A stretch of DNA of 64,000 bases. Origin: Haematobia irritans. Taxonomy: Eukaryota > Arthropoda > Insecta > Diptera > Muscidae. The position numbers and the translations under genes are program-made. The notes beneath the pieces are model-generated. The model was not told the DNA's origin and made no database searches. It saw only the letters and a list, made by a program, of their open reading frames with translations. Each line of letters starts with the position of its first letter. Within the stretch, counting starts at the first letter, position 1. The DNA lies in the NCBI RefSeq assembly GCF_050003625.1, contig NC_134398.1, positions 22,110,622-22,174,621 of the forward strand, in the 5' to 3' direction. Shown piece by piece: positions 44,549 to 56,500 of this stretch.

Positions 44549-47500
44549 CTGTAAAGATAAATGAAATAGGATTAGAAAATATTTGTAATAAAAAAAAGTT
44601 ACATGAACTTCAACATTTTATTTATATAGAAAATTTTGTTTCTGTCGAAAATTTTGTCAAAATTGTATTTATATAGAAAATGTTGTCATAATTTTATTTT
44701 TAGAGAGAATTTAGACAAAATTTTAGTTCTGTAGAAAATTTTGTCAAAAATTTATTTATATAGAAAATTTTGTCAAATTATTATTTCTATAGAAAAATAG
44801 TCAAAATTTTATTCCTATAGAAATTTTGGTCAAAATTTTATTTCAATAGCAAATGTTGACAAAATTTTAATTCAAAAAAAATTTTGGCAAAATGTTATTT
44901 CTATCGAAATTTTGTCAAAATTGTATTTCTATAGAAAATTTTATCAAAATTTTATTTACATAGAAAATTTTGCCAAGCTTTTATTTCTATAAAAGTTTTA
45001 TCGAAATTTTATTTCTACTGAAATTTTTTTTTTCAAAATTTTATTTATATAGAAAATCTTATCAAAATTTTGTTCATATAGAAAATTTTGTTACAATTTA
45101 ATTTCTTTTACAATTAATTATTTTTCGAGCTTTATGGACAAATTACATCAAGGAATTCCTTGATGTAATTTGTCCATAAAGCTCGACAAATAATTAATTG
45201 TAAAATTAAAATATCATGCATTTGGACGTTATTCGCCTGTTTCGGTATCAGGCTAACATGAAAAATTACAATTTAATTTCTATAGAAAATTCTGTTAAAA
45301 TTTTAATTCTACAGAAAAGTTTGTTAAAATTTTATTTCTACCGAAAATTGAAGTACCACTTAGTTAGAAAGGAATGTTTGGCAAAATCTAACAAAACATC
45401 AAGAATTGTACCAATCTACCAAACAGTAAAAAAAACCAACCAACCAATTTTGGTAGACTTCTACCAACTATGGCAACCGTGATCCCGAATCACCTCTTCA
45501 CCTATATAATTAACTCTTTCTCTTCATCATCCTCAAAACGCATAGGAAATCTTATAAAATTCCGTTCTTATAGAAAATTTTGTCACACTTTAATTTCTAT
45601 AGAAAATTTGGTCGAAATTTTATTTCTATAGAAAATTTTGCTAAATTTTATTTCTTAGAAAATTTTGGCGAAATATTATTTCTTTACAAAATTTTGTCAA
45701 AATTTTATTTCTATAGAAAATTTTGCCAAATTTTATTTCTTAGAAAATTTTGTCGAAATATTATTTCTTTACAAAATTTTGTCAAAATTTTATTTCTATA
45801 GAAAATTTTGTCAAAATTTTATTTCTTTACAAAATTTTGCCAAAATTTTATTTCTATAGAAAATTTTGTCAAATTTTATTTCCTTAGAAAATTTTGTCAA
45901 ATTTTATTTCTTTAGAAAATTCTGTCAAGATTTTATTACCATAGAAAGTTTTGTCAAAATTTTTATGTGTATAGAAAATTTTTCAAAATTTTACTTCGCC
46001 ACAAAACTTTTTCAAAATTTTATTTCTATCGAAAACTTTGTCAAAATTTTATTTCTATAGAAAATTTTATCAAAATTTTAGTTACATAGAAAAATTTGAC
46101 AAGACTTTATTTCTATAGAAATTTTGTCAAAATTTTATATCTACAGAAAATATTTTCAAAATTTTTTTTTCTATATAAAATCTCATCAAAACTCTGTTCT
46201 TATAGAAAATGTTGTCAAAATTTTATTTCTGTAGAAAAATTTGCCAAAATTTTATTTCTATGGAAAATTTTGTCAAAATTTTATTTCCTTACAAAAGTTT
46301 ATTTCTATAGTAAATTTTGTCAAAATTGTATTTCTATGGAAAATTTTATCAATTTTTTTTCTACAGGAAATTTTATCAAAATTTTATTTCTATAGAAAAA
46401 TTTGGCAAAATTGTATGTCTAATTTTATTTTTATAGAAACATCAGTCAAAAGTTTATTTCTATAGAAAATGTTGTCAAAATCTTATTTCTATAGAAAATC
46501 TTATGTCTAATTTTATTTTTATAGAAAATGTTGTCATAATTTTATTTCTATAAAAAATTTTGTCAACATTTGTTGTTTATAGAAAATTCTGCCAAATTTT
46601 ATTTCTATAGCAAATTCTGTTAAAATTTTTATTTCTATCGACAATTTAATCGAAATTTTTATTTCTATAGAACATTTTGTCAAAATTTTACTTCTATAGA
46701 AAATTTTGTCAAAATTTTGATTTCTAAAGAAAATTTTGTTAAAATTTTGATTTGTATAGAAAATTTTGTCAAAATCTTATTTCTATAGAAACTTTTATGT
46801 CTAATTTTATTTTTATAGAAAATTTTGTCATAATTTTATTTCTATAAAAAATTTTGTGAAATTTGATGTTTATAGAAAATTCTGTAAAAAATTTATTTCT
46901 ATAACAAATTCTGTCAAAATTTGTATTCCTATAGAAAATTTAATCGAAATTGTTATTTCTATAGAAAATTTTATCAAAATTTTATTTACATAGAAAATTT
47001 TGTCAAGACTTTATTTGTCAAAATTTTATTTCAATAGAAAATGTTGTCAAAATCTTATTTCTATAGAAAATTTTATGTCTAATTTTATTTTTATAGAAAA
47101 TTTTGTCATAATTTTATTTCTATAAAAATTTTTGTCAAAATTTGTTGTTTATAGAAAATTCTGTCAGAATTTTATTTCTATAGCAAATTCTGTCAAAATT
47201 TGCATTCCTATAGAAAATTTAATCGAAATTGTTATTTCTATAGAAATATTTATCAAAATTTTATTTACATATAAAATTTTGTCAAGGCATTATTTCTTTA
47301 GAAATATTGTCAAATTTTTTTATCTAGAGAAAAATTGTTTCTATATAAAATCTCATCAAAACTCTGTTCTTATAGAAAATTTTGTCAAAATTTTATTTCT
47401 GTAGAAAAATTTGCCAAACTTTTATTTCTATGGAAAATTTTGTCAAAATTTTATTTCCTTACAAAAGTTTGTCAAAAGTTTATTTCTATAGTAAATTTTG

Positions 47501-50500
47501 TCAAAATTGTATTTCTATGGAAAATTTTGTCAAATTTTTGTTTTCTATAGGATATTTTATCAAAATTTTATTTCTATAGAAAAATTTGGCAAAATTGTAT
47601 GTCTAATTTTATTTTTATAGAAACATCCGTCAAAAGTTTATGTCTATAGAAAATATTGTCAAAATTTAGTTTTATAGAAAATTTCGTCATAATTTTATTT
47701 CTATAGAAAAATTTGTCCAAATTTGTTGTTTATAGAAGATTCTGTCACAATTTTATTTCTATTGCAAATTCTGTTAAAATTTTTATTTCTATCAAAAATT
47801 TAATCGAAATTTTTATTTCTATAGACAATTTTGTCAAAATTTTTATTTCTATAGAAAATTTTGTCAAAATTTTGATTTCTATAGAAAATTTTGTAAAAAT
47901 TTTATTTCTATAGACAATTTTATCAAGGTTATTTTCTGTAGAGAATTGAAGTATAGGCCTCTTAGTTGGAGAAAAATGTTTAGCTCCATATAAATCGAAC
48001 ACAAATTGTAAACTCCGGAACTTTTTGGTGGAGTCAATTTCATTTCCTTAGCTTGTTGGTATAGCCAAAATGTCATCCGATCCGGTTCAAATTTTGTACA
48101 TGATGTCAGTATATGCGTTCTAATAATTAAGCAAAATTGGTTCATATCAGTTCGTAATTATATATAGCCTCCATAGTGGGAACAAATTTCGTTCGATCCG
48201 GATGAAACATGGCTCCATAATTATCGTACGAAAAGTGGTTCATATCGGTTCATAATTATTTAGACACTATGGGTATAGAGTTTGCCTTTTTGGCTTAAAC
48301 CAACTTTCAATTTAAAAGACAATGTTAAGGAGTTTTAAGATGTCATCTACAAAAAATGATAGATTTCCCAATGTTTGGTAGATTGGTAGAAATCTTGCTG
48401 CTTTGGTAGATTTTGCAAAGTATACTTCTCCAACAAAGAGGTATTTAATTTTTTAATAAAAATGGTCACATAATATTTTACAAAAGTAAAATTTTAACAA
48501 AATTTTCTATAACATAAAAACAAATTTGAGGAAATTTTCTATAGAAATAAAATTTTGACAAAATTTTCTATAGAAATAAAATGTTGACAAAACTTTCTAT
48601 AGAAATAAAATTTTTACAAAATTTTCTATAGAAATAAAATTTTGATAAAACTTTCTATAGAAATAAAATTTTGACAAAATGTTCTATAGAAATAAAATTT
48701 TGACAAAATTTTCTATAGAAATAGAATGTTGACAAAATTTTATATAGAAATAAAATTTTGGTAACACTTTCTATAGGAATAAAATTTTGACAAAATTTTC
48801 TATAGAAATAAAATTTTGATAAAACATTCTATAAGAATAAAATTTTGACAAAATTTTCTATAGAAATAAAATGTTGACAAAACTTTCTATAGAAATAAAA
48901 TGTTGACAAAACTTTCTATAAAAATAAAATTTTTACAAAATTTTCTATAGAAATAAAATTGTGATAAAACTTTCTATAGAAACAAAATTTTGACAAAATG
49001 TTCTATAGAAATAAAAATTTGACAAAATTTTCTATAGATATAAAATGTTGACAAAATTTTCTATAGAAATAAAATTTTGACAATATTTTCTATAGATATA
49101 AAATTTTGACAAAATTTTCTATAGAAATAAAATTTTGACAAAATTTTCTATAGAGATAAAATTTTGACAAAATTTTCTATAGAAATAAAATGTTGACAAA
49201 ATTTTCTATAGAAATAAAATTTTGACAAAATTTTCTATAAAATTTTCTATCAAAATAAAATTTTGACAAAATTTTCCATAGAAATAAAATTTTGACAAAA
49301 TTTTCTATAGAAATAAAATTTTGACAAAAATTTTCTATAGAAATAAAATTTTGATAAAACTTTTTATAAGAATAAAATGTTGACAAAATTTTATATAGAA
49401 ATAAAATTTTAACAAAATTTTCCATATTAATAAAATTTTGACAAAACTTTCTATAGAAATAAAATTTTGATAAAACTTTCTATAGAAATAAAATGTTGAC
49501 AACATTTTCTATAGGAATAAAATTTTGAAATTTCTATAGAAATAAAATTTTAAAGTAGAACTTTGTACGCAATCCATTGTGGAGGGTACATAAGATTTGG
49601 CCTGGACGAACTTTTGGCCCTATATGCTAGTTTTACTTACTTATGTTTCTTTATATCCTGTATGCCACCCTTTTGATAACCCAAACGTTCAGCGGGCACA
49701 TCACGACATAATTTCTTGATCAATTGTACCGCCGAGCGAGACATCCGCTTAGGGAAATCTATCATATCAATTCCTTTTAGGATAATATTGTAAGTCTTCA
49801 TAGGATCATTGGCGGTAAATGGTGGCCTATATGCAAAAAAAAAAACATTAAGAAAAAAAATCTTTAATTATCCTCTAATAAAACTTACGTTCCATTTAAC
49901 AATTCATGTATGAGAATACCCAAGGCCCAATAGTCGACAGCTCTATCGTGACCCTTATTCAAAATGATCTCGGGAGCTACATATTCAGGAGTACCACAAA
50001 ATGTCCATGTTTTACAGCTATTACCAATATATTTGGCAAAACCAAAGTCGACCTTTTGAAAAATTATGTAAAACAATTTAATTAAAAAATATGAAAATAC
50101 AATTTGTTTATTTTATGGCAATTTTATTTTTATCATGCATTCATACTTTAAAGATACTGTGAAGGAAATAGTCTTGAATGGTCATCACAGATAAAATGTA
50201 TTAGTAATTAATAATAAAAATTAATAAAAAGCAACATAAAATGAATTATTATTATTATTATAATTATTTTTTTTTTTTAGTTTAGGAATAAATCCGCCTC
50301 ATATGAATGCTGGGCATGCAGGAATAAAAGGAAAAGTAAAGGCAATTGAAATTGGCGATAAGAGCTAGGACACATAAGGAAGTGAATTAAGCAAAGCCAT
50401 AATAGGAGATGCGGGCCGAGTTGGAAGAATGGACACGGATGACTCACAAAGCGATAAGGACTAATGTAATGGTTGGATGGAAGTAGAAAATACTATGGGC

Positions 50501-53500
50501 TGACCCAGATAAGAAAAAGACTAAACAACTACTCGGGAAAAGTTAGGTTAGGTTAGGTGGCAGCCCGATGTATCAGGCTCACTTAGACTATTCAGTCCAT
50601 TGTGATACCACATTGGTGAGCTTCTCTCTTATCACTGAGTGTTGCCCGATTCCATGTTAAGCTCAATGACAAGGGACCTCCTTTTTATAGCCGAGTCCGA
50701 ATGGAGTTCCACATTGCAGTGAAACCACTTAGAGAAGCTTTGAAACCCTCAGAAATGTTACCAGCATTACTGAGGTGGGATAATCCACCGCTGAAAAACT
50801 TTTTGGCGTTCAGTCGAAGCAGGAATCGAACCCACGACCTTGTGTATGCAAGGCGGGCATGCTAACCATTGTACCACGGTGGCTCCCAAGAAAAAGAAAA
50901 AGACTAAATAACTACTCGGGAAAAGTAGGGCGACAGTCAGGAGGACCGTGAGAATAATAATCGGGCACCTTGAATTGAGATCATATCTCTGTTAAATAGA
51001 AGTAGGATTTTGAATGTAGGATGTGTTCTGAGTATGATGAGGCATTGGAACACTATCTATTTCACTGCGATTTATCCATATAGGTGTAGAGGTGATTCGG
51101 GACCACGGTTGCCACAATTGGTAGAATTCTGCCAACACTGGTAGATATTTTATCGTTTGGTACATTGGTAGAATGTTTAGGCAGATTTCTACAGAATATT
51201 CTACAGAAATAAAATTTTGACAACATTTTCTGTAGAAAAAAAAAAAATTGACACAATTGTCTATAGAAATAAAATGTCGACAAAATTTTCTGTAGAAATA
51301 AAATTGTGACAAACTTGTCTATAGAAATAAAATTTCGACAAAATTTTCTGTAGAAACAAAATTGTCAATAGAAACAAAACTTTGAGAAAATTGTGTACAG
51401 AAATAAAAATTTGACAAAATTTTCTGTAGAAATAAATTTTTGATAACATTTTCTATAGTGTCGATGTATGAGTATATGACAAATATATAGAAATAGAATC
51501 TATAAAAATAAAATTTCGACAAAATTTTCTGTAGAAATAAAATTGTGACAAATTTGTCTATAGAAATAAAATTTCGACAAAATTTTCTGTAGAAAAAAAT
51601 TGTCAATAGAAACAAAACTTTGAGAAAATTGTGTACAGAAATAAAATTTTGACAACATTTTCTATAGTGTCGATATATATGACAAACTTTTTTATAGAAA
51701 CAAAATTGTCTATAGAAATAAAACTTTGACAAAATTGTCTATAGAAATAAAATTTTGACAACATTTTCGGTAGAAATAAATTTTTGATAACATTTTCTAT
51801 AGTGTCAATGTACGAGTATATGACAAAATTGGCAAAATTTTCTGTCGAAGTCAAATTTTGATAAAATTTTGTGTAGAAATAAAAATTTGAAAAAAAAAAA
51901 ATCTGTAGAAATAAAATTTTGACAAAATTGTACATAGAAATAAAACTTTGACAAAATTGTGTATAGAAATAAAATTTTGACAAATTTTTCTGTAGAAATA
52001 ATTTTTGACAAAATTTTCTATTAAAATAACATTTTTTATAGAAACAAAATTTTCGTAGAAATAAAATTTTGACAAAACTCTCTATAGATATAAAAATTTT
52101 GACAAAATTTTCGATAGAAATAAAATTTTGACAAAATTTTTACAGAAATAAAACTTTGCAAAATTTTCGAGAGAAATAAAATTGTGACAACATTTTCTCT
52201 AGAAATACATTTTTGACAAAATTTTTTATACATATAAAGTTTTGAAAAAATTTGTGTAGCAATAAAATTGTAACAAAATTTTCGATAGAAATAAAATTTT
52301 AACAAAATTTTCTATAGTGTCGATGTATATGACTACATTTTTGATAGAAATAAAATTTCCTGTAGAAATAAATTTTTGACAAAATTTTCTATAGAAATAA
52401 AATTTTGACATAATTTTCTGTAGAAACAAAATTTTGACAAAATTGTCTACAGAAATAAAACGTTGACAAAATTGTCGTTGAATAAATTGTCTATAGAAAT
52501 AAAATTTTGACAATATTTTCTATAGTGTCGTTGTATATGACAAACTTTTTTATAGAAACAAAATTGTCTATAGAAATAAAACTTTGACAAAATTGTCTAT
52601 AGAAATAAAATTTTGAAAAAATTTTCTGTAGAAATAAATTTTTGATAACATTTTCTATAGTGTCGATGTACGAGTATATGACAAAATTGGCAAAATGTTA
52701 ATTAAAAATTCAATATTAAAAAAAAAATCTGTAGAAATAATATTTTGACAAAATTTTCCGTAGAAATAAATTTTTGACAAAATTTTCGTAGAAATTAAAT
52801 TTTGACAAAACTCTCTATAGATATAAAATTTTGACAAAATTTTCGATAGAAATAAAATTTTTCTACAGAAATAAAACTTTGCAAAATTTTCGATAGAAAT
52901 AAAATTGTAACAACATTTGCTCTAGAAATAAATTTTTGACAAAATTTTTTATAGATATAAACTTTTGAATAAAAATTGTATATTTTGACAAAATTTACAA
53001 TTGTGTCGATGTATATGACAACATTTTTTATAGTAAAAAAATTTTCTGCAGAAAAAAAAATTTGACAAAATTTTCTATAGTGTCGATGCATATGACAAAA
53101 TTTTTTATAGAAATAAAATTTTCTATTGAAATAAAATTTTGACAAAATTTTCTAAAGTGTCGATGTATATGACAACATTTTTTTATAGAAATAAAATTTT
53201 GAAAAAAATTTCAGTAGAAATACATTTTTGACAACATTTTCTATAGTGTCGATGTATATGACAAAATTGACAAAAATTTCTGTCAAAGTGAAATTTTGAT
53301 AAAATTTTCTGTAGAAATACAATTTTGACAAAATTTTCTGTAGAAATAAAATTTTGACATAATTTTCTGTAGAAACAACATTTTAACAAAATTGTCTATA
53401 GAAATAAAGTTTTGACAAAATTTTCTGCAGATGTAAATAAATTATTGACATCATTTTCTATGGAAATAAAATTTTCTATAGAAACAAAATTTTGACAAAA

Positions 53501-56500
53501 TTTTCTGTAGAAATAAAATTTTGACAAAACTCTCTATAGAAATAAAATTTTGTTAACATTTTTGATAGAAATAAAATTTTGTTAAAATTTTTGATAGAAA
53601 TAAAATTTGGATAAAATTTTCTATAGAAATAAAAACTTTGCAAAATTTTCTATAGAAGTAAAATGTTGACAAAATTTTCTGTAGAAATAAAATTTTGACA
53701 AAATTTTCTATAGTGTCTATGAATATGGCAAATTTTTTTTTAGAAATAAAATTTTCTGCAGAAATCAATAGAAATAAAATTTTTACAAAATTTTCTATAG
53801 AAACAACATTTTTAAAAAATTTTCTGTAGTGTCGATGTATATGACAAAATTTTTATAGAAATAAAGTTTTGACAAAATTTTCTGCAGAAGTTGCATTTTG
53901 ACAAAATTTTCTGCTGAAATCAAATTTTGATAAAATTTTCTGTAGAAATGAAATATTAACAAAATTTTCTGTAGAAATAACATTTTGAAAAAATTTCTAT
54001 AGAAATAAAATTTTGACAAAATTTTCGATAGAAATAAAATTTTTACAAAATTTTCTATAGTGTCGATGCATATGACAACGGTTTTTATAGAAATAAAATT
54101 TTGACAAAATTTTCTCTAAAAATAAAATGTTGACAAAATTTTCTGTAGAAGTAGCATTTTGAGAAAATTTTCTGTAGAAATAAAATTTTGACAACATTTT
54201 GTATAGTGTCGACGTATATGACAAAAATTTCTGTAGAAATAAAATTTTGACAAAACTTTGTATTGTGTCAATGAATATGACAAAATTTTCTATAGAAATA
54301 AAATTTTGACAAAATTTTGTGTAGTGTCGATGTATATGAAAAAGTTTTCTGTAGAAATACAATTTTGACAAAATTCTCTATAGAAATACAATTTTCACAA
54401 AATTCTCTATAGAAACAAAATTTTAAAAAAAATTTTCTATAGAAACAAAATTTTAAAAAAATTTTCTATAGACACAAAATTTTAAAAAAACATTCTATAG
54501 AAATAAAATTTTGACAAAATTTTCTGTAGAAGTAGCATTTTGTGAAAATTTTCTGTAGAAATAAAATTTTGACAAAATTTCGTATAGTGTCGATGTATAT
54601 GACAAAAATTTCTGTAGAAATAAAATTTTGACAAAACTTTGTATAGTGTCAATGAATTTGACAAAATTTTCTGTAGAAATAAAATTTTGACAAAATTGTG
54701 TGTAGTGTCGATGTATATGAAAAAATTTTCTGTAGAAATAAAATTTTGACAAAATTCTCTATAGAAATAAAATTTTCACAAAATTTTCTATAGAAACAAA
54801 ATTTTAAAAAAAATTTCTATAGAAACAAAATTTAAAAAAAAATTTCTATAGAAACAAAATTTTAAAAAAATTTTCTATAGAAATACAATTTTTACAACAT
54901 TTTCTGTAGAAATAAAATTTTGACAAAATTTCCTGTAGAAATAAAATTTTGACAAAATTTTCTGTAGAAATAAAATTTTGTCAAAATTTTGTTTAGTATC
55001 GATGTATGTGACAAAAATTTCTGCAGAAATAAAATTTTGACACAATTTTGTGCAGTGTCAAATTTTATTTTGTGACAAAATTTTCTGTAGAAATAAAATT
55101 TGGACAAAATTTTGTACATTGTCGTTGTATATGAAAAAATTTTCTGTAGAAATAAAATTTTGACAAAAATTTTCTATAGAAATAAAATTTTCACAAAATT
55201 CTCTATAGGACAAAATTTTAAAAAAAATTTCTATAGAAACAAAATTTAAAAAAAATGTCTATAGAAATAAAATTTCTACAACATTTTCTGTAGAAATAAA
55301 ATTTTGACAAAATATTCTATAGAAATAAAATTTTTACAAAATTTTCTGTAAAAATACAATTTTAACAAAATTTGTAATAGAAATAAAATTTGGTCAAAAT
55401 TTTATATAGGGTATTTATGACTCGAATGACAATCATATTCGGCTCTGCTGGGAAACAGGGGCTGGCAACAAATAAGGAAATTCGTTAGAGATACAGAGCT
55501 CCTGGAATAGAAGGGCTCCAGACATAAAATGGAAGCGAATACGAAATGAAATTTTTCTTCATTAATGATGCTATTATTCTATGATGACATTATAAACAAT
55601 TTTCTAGAAACTCTAATTTCTACTCTACTTACCAACTTAACATAGCCTCTTTCATCTAACATCAAATTTTCGGGTTTTAAATCTCGATAGATTATGCCTT
55701 TGGCATGCAGGTACTCAAAAGCCTGGAGAACACATCCGATAATAAATTGTGCAGCATTTTCCTCGAAACATCCTCGATCTCTTAACATGGTCCATATTTC
55801 ACCACCCATACATGCCTCTAATAGCATATAGACATATTTCTCATCTCGAAATGTCCTATAGAGACGACATATAAATGGTGAATTACAGGTCAACATTATA
55901 GTCCTTTCCGAGAAGACATGATCCTCTTGTTTGGTATCGACAATATGTCTCTTCTTAAGACACTTAAGGGCATATACTTCGACACTATTCTTTTGATAGG
56001 CTTTAACCAATTCAACACGGCCAAAACCTCCAATACCCAAGGTGGCAATAACTTCCAGATCGGTTAGTTGTAAATCGGGAAATTCTGAATATTTAAATGA
56101 AATTTGTAGGGAGTTAATAAAATGAACATGATTTTATAAAAATAGCAAATACAGTGAAACCTCTCAAAGATGAACACTCACGGTCGCCTTAATTTTGTCC
56201 TCCTTCATTTAATGTAATAATATAACAAACGTCTCACAAAAAATGTCTACTTTTGAGAGGTGTCTAGCTTTCAGAGTGTCCAAGTTTGAAAGGTTTAACT
56301 ATACCGGTTCATTCAAATCAAATGAAATCTTTTTTCAAATGCAATGAAACCCTTTTTCAAATCAAATGAAACCTTTTTTCAAATCTAATGAAACCTTTTA
56401 TGTTTTGTTTTTCCTGTTATGCCTACCTTGTTGTATATTAGCTCCAAAGATTTCCTTGGTCGATTCGGCACATTTCATGGCCAGAACACGGCTTTCATCA

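Larger units (their letters stand above)
44605..45481 (+). repeat. G element, plus polarity, terminus at right
   Basis: Array from 44605, interrupted by the palindromic insert at 45107-45265, then TGTACCAATCTACCAAACAG and TTCTACCAACTATGGCAACC, GTG at 45481: the reverse of a left G-element end. In kinase intron 6. Confidence 0.82.

Noticed and set aside
51319..52513. Runs of overlapping 60-137-residue ORFs rich in F, Y, K, I, N (e.g. [12 protein letters not shown])
   Set aside because: They are translations of the 29-bp minisatellite, present in every array and frame; low complexity and no starts, splice sites or conservation beyond the DNA unit.
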